Shown here in pieces: positions 26,423-34,991 of a stretch of 64,000 bases of DNA. The position numbers and the translations under genes are program-made. The DNA comes from Sphingomonas aerophila (lineage in GTDB: Bacteria; Pseudomonadota; Alphaproteobacteria; Sphingomonadales; Sphingomonadaceae), in the NCBI RefSeq assembly GCF_014199305.1, contig NZ_JACIJK010000005.1, positions 186,001-250,000 of the forward strand, given 5' to 3'. The notes under the pieces were generated by a model. It was not told the DNA's origin. It saw only the letters and a list, made by a program, of their open reading frames with translations, and did no database searches. Within the stretch, counting starts at the first letter, position 1, and each line of letters starts with the position of its first letter.

Positions 26423-27484
26423 TTAGTCCTTCATGATCTTTTTGAGAGCTTCCGCGATCCGCACCGGGCCGGGGAAATAGGCCCATTCCAGGCTGTGCGG
26501 GTACGGCGTGTCGAACCCGGTGACGCGTTCGACGGGCGCTTCGAGGTGATAAAAGCAGCGCTCCGTCACCAGTGCCGACAGTTCCGCGCCAAAGCCGGCA
26601 GTGCGGGTCGCTTCGTGCACGATCATGCACCGGCCGGTCTTTTTGACCGATGCCTCGATCGCCTTGATGTCGAGCGGGATCAGCGTTCGAAGGTCGAGGA
26701 TCTCGGCATCCACGCCCATATCTGCCACCGCGCGCTCGACCACATGCACCATGGTGCCATAGCAAAGGATGGTGATCGCCTCGCCGCCACGCACGATGTT
26801 CGCCGTGCCCAGCGGCACCGTGTAGTGGCCGGTCGGCACCTCCCCCGCCGGGTGCTTGGACCAGTTTTCCGCCGGCTTGTCCCAATGGCCGTTGAAGGGG
26901 CCGTTGTAGATGCGCTTGGGTTCCAGGAACAGGACCGGGTCGTTGTCCTCGATCGCTGCGATCAACAGCCCCTTGGCGTCGTACGGCGTTGCCGGAATGA
27001 CCGTCTTGATGCCCGATACGTGCGTGAAGATGCCCTCGGGCGACTGCGAGTGTGTCTGCCCGCCAAAGATGCCGCCGCCATAGGGTGAGCGGACCGTGAT
27101 CGGCGCGGTGAACTCGCCCGCAGAACGGTAACGGAGCCGCGCAGCTTCCGATACGAGCTGGTCGAGCGCGGGGTAGATGTAATCGGCGAACTGGATCTCG
27201 GGCACGGGCCGAAGGCCATAGGCGCCCATCCCAATCGCGACGCCGATGATGCCGATTTCGGTGATCGGCGTGTCAAACACGCGCGTCTTGCCGTACTTGG
27301 CCTGCAGGCCGGCGGTTGCGCGAAACACGCCGCCGAAATAGCCCACATCCTCCCCCATGACGATCACGTCGGGGTCGCGCGCCATCACCACGTCCATGGC
27401 GGAATTGATCGCCTGGATCATGTTCATGCGCTGCGTCGTGGGCGGCGCCTCCGCCTCGATCTGCTCTGTCACGGTGTTGCTCAT
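26423..27484 (-). CDS. bkdA2: 2-oxoisovalerate dehydrogenase E1 beta subunit
   Basis: Transketolase-like beta subunit of 353 residues. It contributes the thiamine-diphosphate activating side and binds the E2. Landmarks are NMIQAINSAMDVVM, VMGEDVGYFGGVFRAT, the FDTPITEIGIIGVAIGM helix and the YGGGIFGGQTHSQSPE loop. The start ATG 27484 overlaps the E1 alpha stop (ATGA), which settles it: the open frame upstream of it to 27763 is out of frame with E1 alpha and is not used. It forms a heterotetramer with E1 alpha. Confidence 0.95.
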   Translation of the reverse strand: MSNTVTEQIEAEAPPTTQRMNMIQAINSAMDVVMARDPDVIVMGEDVGYFGGVFRATAGLQAKYGKTRVFDTPITEIGIIGVAIGMGAYGLRPVPEIQFADYIYPALDQLVSEAARLRYRSAGEFTAPITVRSPYGGGIFGGQTHSQSPEGIFTHVSGIKTVIPATPYDAKGLLIAAIEDNDPVLFLEPKRIYNGPFNGHWDKPAENWSKHPAGEVPTGHYTVPLGTANIVRGGEAITILCYGTMVHVVERAVADMGVDAEILDLRTLIPLDIKAIEASVKKTGRCMIVHEATRTAGFGAELSALVTERCFYHLEAPVERVTGFDTPYPHSLEWAYFPGPVRIAEALKKIMKD

Positions 27485-28767
27485 TTCCGCGCCCACGGCC
27501 TGCCGGAGGCCGCCTCCTCGTCCAGCATCTGCTGTCGTTGCTCGGCAAGGTGCCAGGGCATCTCCTCGAACACCCCGTCGAACAGGGAGTCGAGCGGCTG
27601 ATGCAGACCGTGGCCCAGGATGCCGTTCTTTTCCGCCTCTCGCTGCGCCGCGCGCACTTCTTCGGCCGTTGCCTTGTCCTGCGCGGCGTGGCGCTCCTCG
27701 TCCCATTCGCCGATCGCGATCAGGTGATCTTTCAGCCGGGCAACGGGGTCGCCCAGCGGCCACGCGGTCGGTTCGCCTGCCGAGCGATACTGGCCCGGGT
27801 CGTCGGACGTGGAGTGGCCCTCGGCACGGTAGGTGAAGTGCTCGATCAGCGTCGGGCCCTGGTTGGTCCGCGCGCGCTCAGCAGCCCATTGCGTCGCCGC
27901 ATACACGGCCAGCGCGTCATTGCCGTCGACCCGAAGCCCTGCAATGCCATAGCCGATCGCCCGCGCGGCAAAGGTCGTCGCCTCCGCGCCCGCAAAGCCC
28001 GAAAAGCTGCTGATCGCCCATTGATTGTTGACGATGTTCATCACGACGGGCGCCCGGTACACCGCCGCGAAGGTACAGGCGGAGTGGAAGTCGCCCTCTG
28101 CCGTCGATCCTTCACCGCACCACACCGCGCTGATTCGCGTGTCGCCCTTTGCCGCCGACGCCATCGCCCAGCCCACCGCCTGCGGATACTGGGTGGTGAG
28201 GTTGCCGGAGATGGAAAAGAACCCGAAATCCTTGGCCGAATACATGATCGGCAGCTGTTTGCCGCCGAGCTTGTCGCCCTTGTTCGAGTAGATCTGGTTC
28301 ATCATTTCGACCAGCGGATAGCCGCGCGAGATCAGAAGCCCTTGCTGGCGATAGGAGGGGAAGCACATGTCGTCGCGGTGGAGTGCGTGCGCGGCGGCAA
28401 CCGCCACCGCCTCCTCCCCCGTCGCCTTCATGTAGAAGCTTGTCTTGCCCTGCCGCTGCGCCCGGAACATGCGCTCGTCGAACGCGCGCAGCTTCACCAT
28501 GTCGGCCAGTAGCCGACGCGCCTGGTCGGGGCTGAGGCGCGGGTTCCACGGGCCGACCGCCTGCCCGTTGTCGTCCAGCACCCGCACCAGCGTATAGGCT
28601 AGGTCGGTCATCGCGCGCGGCGCCTCGGCCGTGTCGGGCCGGGGCGCGGACCCGGCCGGCGGCACGTCCACGCCCACGAAATCCACCGCGTCGCCGGGCC
28701 GGAACTTGGGCTCTGGCACGTGCAGGCTTAGCGGTGGCAAATTGGCGCGAGGATGCTCGCTCGCCAT
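27481..28767 (-). CDS. bkdA1: 2-oxoisovalerate dehydrogenase E1 alpha subunit
   Basis: Alpha subunit of the branched-chain 2-oxoacid decarboxylase, 428 residues. The thiamine-diphosphate motif is GEGSTAEGDFHSA to IVNNQWAIS. The serine phospho-loop region RAEGHSTSDDP is present. ATG 28767 is chosen because GGAGAG lies four bases upstream; the frame is open to 28845. About 70 residues before LAYTLVRVLDD form a Pro-rich extension (PLSLHVPEPKFRPGDAVDF) usual for the bacterial branched-chain type. It is first in the unit E1alpha-E1beta-E2-YciI, giving acyl-CoA from valine, leucine and isoleucine oxoacids. Confidence 0.95.
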   Translation of the reverse strand: MASEHPRANLPPLSLHVPEPKFRPGDAVDFVGVDVPPAGSAPRPDTAEAPRAMTDLAYTLVRVLDDNGQAVGPWNPRLSPDQARRLLADMVKLRAFDERMFRAQRQGKTSFYMKATGEEAVAVAAAHALHRDDMCFPSYRQQGLLISRGYPLVEMMNQIYSNKGDKLGGKQLPIMYSAKDFGFFSISGNLTTQYPQAVGWAMASAAKGDTRISAVWCGEGSTAEGDFHSACTFAAVYRAPVVMNIVNNQWAISSFSGFAGAEATTFAARAIGYGIAGLRVDGNDALAVYAATQWAAERARTNQGPTLIEHFTYRAEGHSTSDDPGQYRSAGEPTAWPLGDPVARLKDHLIAIGEWDEERHAAQDKATAEEVRAAQREAEKNGILGHGLHQPLDSLFDGVFEEMPWHLAEQRQQMLDEEAASGRPWARK

Positions 28768-28927
28768 GCGTCTCTCCGTTGCTTGCGCCTGGCCGGCGCC
28801 CTTCCGATCGCCATCGGCCGCTTGGAATAAAGTTTCAAGCGTCATGATGTTGCTGTCGGGCCAGCCGCGGCCGGTGACGGGTCGTTAACCCCCTGAGCGC
28901 CATGCAGGGACGGGAAAGGAGCCGCCC

Positions 28928-29131
28928 ATGTTCATGACGCCCGTCACTCAGGACAAGCGACGGGCCTCGCCCGCGCTGTCGGCTCTAGGCCTTGCGGTTC
29001 CGGTGCTCGTGATGGCGCCCTGGTTGGCCGTCAATGGACCGATGTCCGCGCTGATCGTGGGCGCGCTTGCGCTTGTGGCAGGCCGAGAGACATTGGTGCG
29101 CGTCGCGCGCGACGCGCTGCCGAAACGCTGA
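28928..29131 (+). CDS. small hydrophobic membrane protein, unknown function
   Basis: A 67-residue protein with two hydrophobic segments (SALGLAVPVLVMAPWLA and SALIVGALALVAG) and a basic C-terminus (RVARDALPKR). An excellent GGAAAGGAG ribosome-binding site and a stem-loop right after the stop support it as a real gene. No family recognised. Confidence 0.65.
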   Translation: MFMTPVTQDKRRASPALSALGLAVPVLVMAPWLAVNGPMSALIVGALALVAGRETLVRVARDALPKR

Positions 29132-29160
29132 GGGCCCGCTCCCTATAGGTAAACGGGCCC
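29132..29160. terminator. stem-loop between convergent genes
   Basis: GGGCCCG (29132-29138) and CGGGCCC (29154-29160) pair perfectly around a 15-base loop. The element lies between the stop of the small membrane protein and the stop of the fumarylacetoacetase-like gene, which converge, so it could end both transcripts. There is no strong T-run. Confidence 0.6.
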
Positions 29161-29172
29161 GCCTCTTCGCTC

Positions 29173-30174
29173 TCAGACCACAGTCTGCTCGATCACGCCA
29201 AAGATCGGGTGATGCCGGTCGTCCTCCGCCCAGATGCGGACCGTGTCGCCCTTCTTGAGAAACGGCGTTTCGGCCTTGCCATTGGCGATGGTTTCCACCG
29301 TCCTGACTTCCGCCAGGCATGAATAGCCGACCCCACCCTGGGCGATCGGCTTGCCCGGCCCACCATCCGGGTCGCGGTTCGAGACCGTGCCCGACCCGAT
29401 GATCGTCCCGGCACCCAGGGCGCGCGTCCTGGCGGCGTGCGCGATCAGTGTGCCAAAATCGAAGGTCATGTCCTCCCCGGCCTCTGCACGCCCGAACGGT
29501 TGCCCGTTCAGGTCGACATTCAGCCGGCGATGCAGTTTGCCGTCGCTCCACCAGTCGCCGAGCGAGTCCGGCGTCACGAACACCGGCGAAAAAGCACTGG
29601 CAGGCTTCGACTGGAAGAACCCGAAGCCCTTGGCCAGCTCTTCCGGAATCAGGTTGCGCAACGATACGTCGTTGGTCAGCCCGACCAGCCGGACGGCGGC
29701 CAGCGCTTCCTCACGGCTGGCGCCCAGCGGCACGTCGCCCGTCACCACCACCACTTCGGCTTCCAGGTCGCAGCCCCAGCTCTCGTCTCCGAGCGGGATC
29801 GGGTCGCGCGGGCCAAGAAAGCCGTCTGACCCACCCTGGTACATCAACGGATCGTGCCAGAACGTCTCAGGCATCTCTGCCCCGCGCGCCTGACGCACCA
29901 GCGCGACATGGTTCACATAAGCCGATCCGTCCGCCCATTGAAACGCGCGCGGCAGCGGCGAGGCAGCGTCATGTTCGTGGAAGCGCATCCGCGGGATAAC
30001 CTGATGGTCCAGATCGGTTGCAAGGTTCTGCAACGCCGGCGCGACCCGATCCCAGTCGTCCAGCGCCCCCTGCAGCGTCGTGACAATGTGCCCCGCGGTC
30101 GCGAACCAGGCGAGGTCGTTGGACACCACCACCAGCTGACCATCCCGGCCGTGCTTCAGGCTTGCGAGCTTCAT
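29173..30174 (-). CDS. fumarylacetoacetate hydrolase family protein
   Basis: Protein of 333 residues with the FAH fold in the last two thirds. Metal ligands are suggested by the acidic clusters CDLEAEVVVV (about residues 135-145) and LTNDVSLRNL, with FGFFQSKPASAF and GTIIGSGTVSNRD as other family blocks. The length and N-terminal domain (MKLASLKHGRDGQLVVVSNDL) match the bacterial fumarylacetoacetase-like enzymes often found in homogentisate/tyrosine breakdown, whose final step yields fumarate and acetoacetate. No other tyrosine genes are in the window, so this role is inferred. Ribosome-binding site AAAGGGAGAG precedes the ATG. Confidence 0.92.
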   Translation of the reverse strand: MKLASLKHGRDGQLVVVSNDLAWFATAGHIVTTLQGALDDWDRVAPALQNLATDLDHQVIPRMRFHEHDAASPLPRAFQWADGSAYVNHVALVRQARGAEMPETFWHDPLMYQGGSDGFLGPRDPIPLGDESWGCDLEAEVVVVTGDVPLGASREEALAAVRLVGLTNDVSLRNLIPEELAKGFGFFQSKPASAFSPVFVTPDSLGDWWSDGKLHRRLNVDLNGQPFGRAEAGEDMTFDFGTLIAHAARTRALGAGTIIGSGTVSNRDPDGGPGKPIAQGGVGYSCLAEVRTVETIANGKAETPFLKKGDTVRIWAEDDRHHPIFGVIEQTVV

Positions 30175-30295
30175 GGTGCCTCTCCCTTTGTTTCCCCATT
30201 CCCTAACCGCTCAACCCCGGCGAAGTCGAGGCGCTTTGCCCCCTTCTACCCGGCGATCATCCATGCTGAATTGCGGGGACCTGCAGGAGCTAGCC

Positions 30296-30745
30296 ATGGC
30301 CCACCCGCCTTCCACCAGCTTCCTCTTCGTCGTCGGCGAGGGCGAGGAGGCGGGGCACATTCCGGTTCCGGTGGAGCCGCGCGCCGTGTTCGGGCGGGCA
30401 CGGCCGCCAGTGGTGGTCACGGTCGCTGGCCATCGATATCGCAGCACGATCGCGATCATGTCGGGCAAGGTCTTTGTTCCATTTCGCGCCAGCCACCGCG
30501 CCTCGGCGGGCGTAAAGGCGGGGGACGAGGTGCAGATGACGCTCACCCTCGACACGGAGCCGCGGGTTGTCGAGGTGCCCGACGACCTGGCAGCGGCGCT
30601 GGACGCCGCCTCCCTCCGCCCCGCCTTTGACCTGTTGAGCTTCACCGACCAGCGTGAGCGGGCGGAGTCGGTGGAAAGCGCTAAGAAATCGGAGACACGG
30701 GCCCGCCGCATCGCCGCGATCGTGGACCGATTGCGCCCCGCCTAG
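30296..30745 (+). CDS. DUF1905/YdeI-type protein
   Basis: Protein of 149 residues. The first half is a DUF1905 beta-barrel (EEAGHIPVPVEPRAVFG, VVVTVAGHRYRSTIAIMSG, GDEVQMTLTLDTEPR), and the second half is a YdeI/OmpD-associated helical segment (FDLLSFTDQRERAESVESAKKSETRARRI, here quoted only for its start FDLLSFTDQRER). ATG 30296 with GGAG upstream is used; the frame extends further upstream without homology. Role unknown. The last 4 bases overlap the convergent MBL-fold gene. Confidence 0.85.
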   Translation: MAHPPSTSFLFVVGEGEEAGHIPVPVEPRAVFGRARPPVVVTVAGHRYRSTIAIMSGKVFVPFRASHRASAGVKAGDEVQMTLTLDTEPRVVEVPDDLAAALDAASLRPAFDLLSFTDQRERAESVESAKKSETRARRIAAIVDRLRPA

Positions 30746-31596
30746 AGCGGGTTGCCCACTTGCAGCCGCTCCAACTCAACCGGGTCATGGGTGCAGGTCA
30801 CTGTCACCTCGTCGCGGCGCTCGATCGACAGCGCGCGCAGCCTTTCCTGGTTTGCCAGCCGGCTGGTCGCATCGACCTCCATCAGGCGCTGATAGGCACG
30901 CAGCCCCGGCGTGCACCGACGCCGCGCCTGCCGCATCTCGCCGCGGTAGAAATACGCGTCGCCCGCATGGAGCAGCCAGCGCCCGTCGTCCTTGCGGATC
31001 GCAACGCCAGCATGGCCCCAGGTATGTCCCGGCAGCGGCACCATTAGGATCTCCGGCGGCAGCCCGTCCAGGTCACGTACCGCGTCAAAGCCGAACCATT
31101 GCTCACCGCGAGCGCCATAACGCCGCCAGTTCTCTACCCCGTTCAGCTGCCGCGCGCGCCAGCGATTGCGCGAGACAACGCCGCGGTGCGGGCCGGTAGC
31201 ATCGTCATATTCGCGGGCCATCACGTGAACGAGCGCATGGGGGAAGTCCTCAAGCCCACCGGCATGATCGAAGTCCAGATGGGTTGTGACGATGTGCCGC
31301 ACATCCGACGCCTTGTACCCCAACGCCTCGACCTGTCGGATCGCGGTGTCGCGCTCATGCAGGCGAATGTTGAGCATCATCCGCCAGGGCAAGGTGATGC
31401 GCGGATCGGGCCGTGCATGCGGGTGGGCCACGTCGCGCAGGCCATAACCGGTGTCGACCAGCACCAGCCCGTGCGCGTCCGTTTCGATCAACAGGCATTG
31501 GCACACGATCCGGCCGAGCGGCCCAACGCTGCGGCCGTCGAACAGCGCGCCGCCAAGCGGGCAGTCGGTGCCGCAGTTGAGGTGATGGATCCGCAT
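30742..31596 (-). CDS. MBL-fold metallohydrolase, lactonase-like
   Basis: Metallo-beta-lactamase-fold hydrolase of 284 residues. The metal-binding motif THLDFDHAGGLEDF carries the HxxxDH core, and LPGHTWGHAGVAI and LLHAGDAYFYRG supply the later His and Asp. The protein opens RIHHLNCGTDCPLGGALFDG, as in proteins annotated as N-acyl-homoserine-lactone lactonases of the AttM/AiiB branch, though such proteins often have other substrates. ATG 31596 is chosen for its GGGAGAAGG ribosome-binding site; the frame is open to 31647. Confidence 0.85.
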   Translation of the reverse strand: MRIHHLNCGTDCPLGGALFDGRSVGPLGRIVCQCLLIETDAHGLVLVDTGYGLRDVAHPHARPDPRITLPWRMMLNIRLHERDTAIRQVEALGYKASDVRHIVTTHLDFDHAGGLEDFPHALVHVMAREYDDATGPHRGVVSRNRWRARQLNGVENWRRYGARGEQWFGFDAVRDLDGLPPEILMVPLPGHTWGHAGVAIRKDDGRWLLHAGDAYFYRGEMRQARRRCTPGLRAYQRLMEVDATSRLANQERLRALSIERRDEVTVTCTHDPVELERLQVGNPL

Positions 31597-31898
31597 GGCC
31601 TTCTCCCAATTCCCAGGCAGAACCATTGACTTGCGCGATCGCTCCACCTTCGCCGCGCGCCGATGCGCGAAACCTTGTCACCGGCAGCCAGGGCGTCGAT
31701 CTTGACTTTCGGACATGCATCGGCCATCTGCGCCGGCATCGAGGCGTTTACGCAGCGTGATCGGGCACGACACCCTTTGGGTGCTGCTCCGGCTCCGCCT
31801 CGGTCATTGCTTCAGGCTTCCCAAGTCACGCGGGGCGTCATCAACCCCCGCCACCCGTGCGCCTGATGCGCGCGATTGGCCGTTTCGAAAGCTATTTC
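31597..31898. other. divergent intergenic region before the RNA helicase gene
   Basis: About 300 bases separate the MBL hydrolase from the helicase. No credible gene is visible on either strand. The helicase probably has a long 5' leader here, as cold-inducible helicases often do, but I found no well-formed promoter or riboswitch. Confidence 0.35.
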
Positions 31899-33362
31899 AT
31901 GTCCTTTGCTCATCTTGGCCTGGCCGAGCCGCTTGTTCGTGCGCTCGCCGCCAAGGGCTATTCCGAGCCCACCCCGATTCAGCGCGACGCAATTCCGACC
32001 GTGCTGACCGGCCGCGACCTGTTGGGCATCGCCCAGACCGGTACCGGCAAGACTGCCGCCTTTGTTCTTCCTTCCATCCAGCGGCTCGGCGAAAGCGCCA
32101 AGCGCGTGCTGCCGACCCATTGCCGCATGCTGGTGCTTGCGCCGACGCGGGAGCTGGCCAGCCAGATCGCTGACAATGCCCGCGGCTATGGCCAGTTCTC
32201 CAAGCTGTCGGTCGCGACCGTGTTCGGCGGCACGTCCATAAACAAGAACCGTCAGGACCTGTCCCGCGGTGTTGACATCCTGGTCGCCACGCCCGGCCGC
32301 CTGATCGATCTGGTGGAGCAGGGCTTCTGCAACCTGTCCACCGTCGAGGTGCTGGTGCTCGACGAGGCCGACCAGATGCTGGACCTGGGCTTCATCCACG
32401 CGCTCAAGAAGATCGTGCGCATGGTGCCCCGCAAGCGCCAGACGCTGTTCTTCTCGGCCACCATGCCGACCTCGATCCGCGAGCTGGCGTCGCAGTATCT
32501 CGTCGACCCCGCCACGGTGTCGGTTGTGCCTGCAGCGACCACTGCGGAGCGCGTCGACCAGCAGGTGACCTTCGTCAATCAGACGGAGAAGCAGGCGCTG
32601 CTGACCATTCTGCTTCGCGATGAGCCGATCGAACGCGCATTGGTGTTCACCCGCACCAAGCACGGCGCCGACCGCGTCGTGAAGCTGCTGGCGGGCAACG
32701 GCATCGCCGCGCATGCCATCCACGGCAACAAGTCGCAGCCCCAGCGTGAGCGGGCGCTTGCCGCCTTCAAGTCGGGCGAAGTGAAGATCCTGGTCGCGAC
32801 CGACATCGCCGCGCGCGGTATCGACGTGTCCGGCGTCAGCCACGTGGTGAATTTCGAGCTGCCCAACGTGCCCGAGCAGTATGTTCACCGCATCGGCCGC
32901 ACCGCGCGCGCCGGCGCAAGCGGCATCGCGATCTCCTTCTGTGCGGAGGACGAGCGTCCTTACCTGAAGGACATCGAAAAGGTGACCCGTCAGAAGGTGC
33001 CGGTCCGTGCGCTGCCCGAGGATTTCATGCGTCAGGCCGACACCATTAAGTCGGAGCGGGTCAAGGCGATCGGTGCCGATCCCGCACCGCGCGAAGAGCG
33101 TCAGCAGCGCGGGCCCGCGCGTCCGCGTGCCAGCCATGCCGCGGCGCCGACGCCCGGCGGACGTCAGTATGCCAATGCCAGCCGTCGTGGTCAGGGCAAT
33201 GGCGGTGGCAGCCTGAGCGGCAGCCGCGGTCGTGGTGGTCAGGGCGGCGGTGGTCAGGGCGGCGGTGGTCAGGGCCGCAGCGGCCAGGCCCAGGGTCAAG
33301 GCCGTGGCGGCAGCGGCGGCGGCAGCGGCCAGCGCGGCCCCGTCCCTTCGCCGGTGCGCTGA
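31899..33362 (+). CDS. rhlE: DEAD-box RNA helicase, RhlE-like
   Basis: ATP-dependent RNA helicase of 487 residues. In order: Q motif (GYSEPTPIQRDAIP), motif I AQTGTGKT, Ia PTRELA, Ib TPGRL, II DEAD in VLDEADQML, III SAT, then TRTKHGADRV, DIAARGID and HRIGRTARAG in the second RecA domain. The tail after about residue 385 is low-complexity Gly/Gln/Arg-rich and binds RNA in relatives. A start at ATG 31899 (SFAHLGLAEPL) is standard for the family; the frame is open back to 31857. It acts in ribosome assembly and RNA decay. Confidence 0.93.
   Translation: MSFAHLGLAEPLVRALAAKGYSEPTPIQRDAIPTVLTGRDLLGIAQTGTGKTAAFVLPSIQRLGESAKRVLPTHCRMLVLAPTRELASQIADNARGYGQFSKLSVATVFGGTSINKNRQDLSRGVDILVATPGRLIDLVEQGFCNLSTVEVLVLDEADQMLDLGFIHALKKIVRMVPRKRQTLFFSATMPTSIRELASQYLVDPATVSVVPAATTAERVDQQVTFVNQTEKQALLTILLRDEPIERALVFTRTKHGADRVVKLLAGNGIAAHAIHGNKSQPQRERALAAFKSGEVKILVATDIAARGIDVSGVSHVVNFELPNVPEQYVHRIGRTARAGASGIAISFCAEDERPYLKDIEKVTRQKVPVRALPEDFMRQADTIKSERVKAIGADPAPREERQQRGPARPRASHAAAPTPGGRQYANASRRGQGNGGGSLSGSRGRGGQGGGGQGGGGQGRSGQAQGQGRGGSGGGSGQRGPVPSPVR
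33234..33278 (+). repeat. three tandem 15-base units in the helicase tail
   Basis: GGTGGTCAGGGCGGC occurs three times in a row (the third copy ends CCGC), encoding Gly-Gly-Gln-Gly-Gly units. The array can expand or shrink by slippage without changing the frame. Confidence 0.85.
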
Positions 33363-33429
33363 ACGGAGCCATCCGGTTCCTCGCGGGTTTGCTCAGCCAA
33401 CCCTTTGATCATCCCGTGAGGAGCCAGTC

Positions 33430-33696
33430 ATGGACGTATCCGTTTCCACCGTTGCCGAACGCATCGCCCGCGTTCTCGCGGGCCAGCGGATCAGCATCAA
33501 CGCTGAGGGTGACGAGGAATCGGCCGGCAAGATGGTCGACGACGCCTGGCGCGACCATGTCGACGATGCGGTGGCAGTGCTGAAGACTCTTCGCGAGCCG
33601 GATCAGGCAATGGCGGCGGTCGGCGATGTGGCCGTCTGGGAACGCATGATCCTGGCCGCCATCAATGAAACCAAGCCGCAGACGGTAATACTCTGA
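33430..33696 (+). CDS. small protein of unknown function
   Basis: An 88-residue acidic protein (begins MDVSVSTVAERIARVLAGQR) with no signal peptide or membrane segment and mostly helical by composition. A strong GAGGAG ribosome-binding site and codon use like its neighbours support it. It may be cotranscribed with the helicase, 67 bases upstream. No family recognised. Confidence 0.75.
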   Translation: MDVSVSTVAERIARVLAGQRISINAEGDEESAGKMVDDAWRDHVDDAVAVLKTLREPDQAMAAVGDVAVWERMILAAINETKPQTVIL

Positions 33697-33700
33697 CTGC

Positions 33701-34483
33701 TCAATCGGCGAAGTCGGGCGCGCGGCCTTCCAGGTTCGCGCGCACCTGCTCCATCTGATTGGCAGAGCGCAGCAGCTTCAGCTGTTCGGCGCTTTCGGCG
33801 GCGAGGATCTTCGCTGCATCGCTGTCCAGCGACATGTTGGCGAGCCGCTTCGCGGCCCGGATCGCGTCGGGGTTTCTGGCCGCGATTGTGTGAGCCAGGG
33901 CGAGCGCTTCCGCCATCGGGTCCTCTGCGACACGGGTGACGAGACCCAGCCGCGCGGCTGCTTCGCCGTCAACCTCACGCGCCGAATAGATCAGTTCCCG
34001 CATCACATCGTCGCGCACGGTACCCCGCCACAGCGCATATCCCGCCATGTCGGGCACGATGCCCCAGTGCAGTTCCCGGATCGACAGCCGCGCATCCGCA
34101 CGCGCGATGCGGACATCCGCGCCCGCCGCGATCTGCAGCCCACCGCCGAGCGCTACGCCGTGAATGGCAGCAACCACCGGCACCGGAAGCGTTCGCCAGC
34201 CCCAGGCGACGTGCTGCGGCAGGTTGGCAGGGCCATGCGTCCGCGCGGCCAAGTCCAGCCCGGCGCCGCCCGCCGCTATCGAGGCCATGTCGAGCCCGGC
34301 ACAAAAGCCACGCCCTTCGCCCGACAACACCACGCAGCGCAGGCCCGGAGTTGCTGCCAGGCGATCGATCGCGTCGGCCAACGCGGCGAACATCGGCGAA
34401 TCGATCGCGTTCATCTTGTCGGGGCGCGACAGGCGCACGTCCGCAACGCCACCCTCGATCGTGATGCTCACTCGATTGGTCAT
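33701..34483 (-). CDS. crotonase/enoyl-CoA hydratase family protein
   Basis: Protein of 260 residues with the crotonase fold. SGEGRGFCAGLDM and AIHGVALGGGLQIAAGADVRI form the CoA and oxyanion-hole segments; IRELHWGIVPDMAG resembles the family region that carries a catalytic Glu (IREL). It opens VSITIEGGVADVRLSRPDKMNAID. The retained EL pair suits an isomerase/hydratase. It is divergent from the thioesterase pair at 34566. Confidence 0.92.
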   Translation of the reverse strand: MTNRVSITIEGGVADVRLSRPDKMNAIDSPMFAALADAIDRLAATPGLRCVVLSGEGRGFCAGLDMASIAAGGAGLDLAARTHGPANLPQHVAWGWRTLPVPVVAAIHGVALGGGLQIAAGADVRIARADARLSIRELHWGIVPDMAGYALWRGTVRDDVMRELIYSAREVDGEAAARLGLVTRVAEDPMAEALALAHTIAARNPDAIRAAKRLANMSLDSDAAKILAAESAEQLKLLRSANQMEQVRANLEGRAPDFAD

Positions 34484-34565
34484 CGGGCCAGGCTATGCCG
34501 CATCGACACTGAGCACCAGAGGGGCTCTGGTTGCGCGGCTGCCCCGCCTGTGTAGAGCCTTCTTC

Positions 34566-34991
34566 ATGCTGTCTTTCGACCTCCTCCGGTTCGTACGCGG
34601 CGGATTCGGCGGCCATGGCGGGCGGATCGGCATCGAATACCATGATCACGGCACCGACTGGTGCGAACTGGCGCTGCCCTGGCGCGAGGACCTGACCGGC
34701 GACGATCGTACGGGTGCCATGGCGGCCGGCCCCGTTGTCTCGCTGCTGGATGTCGCCGCCAGCCTGGCCGTCTGGCACAGGCGGGGTCAGTTCGTGCCCC
34801 ATGCGACGCTGGACCTGCGGCTCGATCACTTGCGTGCACCGCGCGCAAACGAAGGCGTGATCGGCCGGGGCGAGTGCTACCGCATCGAGGAATCGGTGTC
34901 GTTCGTGCGCGGCATCGCGCATGAAGGCGATCCGGACGACCCGATCGCGCACCTTGTGGGCACCTACATGGTAACGGGCGCGCGCCCATGA
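34566..34991 (+). CDS. PaaI family thioesterase (first of a pair)
   Basis: Hotdog-fold protein of 141 residues. The central helix reads GPVVSLLDVAASLAVWHRRG, the position of HGG in PaaI, but His-Gly-Gly is replaced by MAAGPVVSLLD with the acidic Asp kept. The strand ATLDLRLDHLRAP follows. ATG 34566 fits the family length. It overlaps the next gene by four bases (ATGA). Likely hydrolyses an acyl-CoA, working as a partner of the next gene. Confidence 0.85.
   Translation: MLSFDLLRFVRGGFGGHGGRIGIEYHDHGTDWCELALPWREDLTGDDRTGAMAAGPVVSLLDVAASLAVWHRRGQFVPHATLDLRLDHLRAPRANEGVIGRGECYRIEESVSFVRGIAHEGDPDDPIAHLVGTYMVTGARP

Noticed and set aside
31812..33299. Long frame antisense to the RNA helicase
   Set aside because: Gly/Arg/His-rich shadow. 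Helicase motifs I to VI are intact on the other strand.
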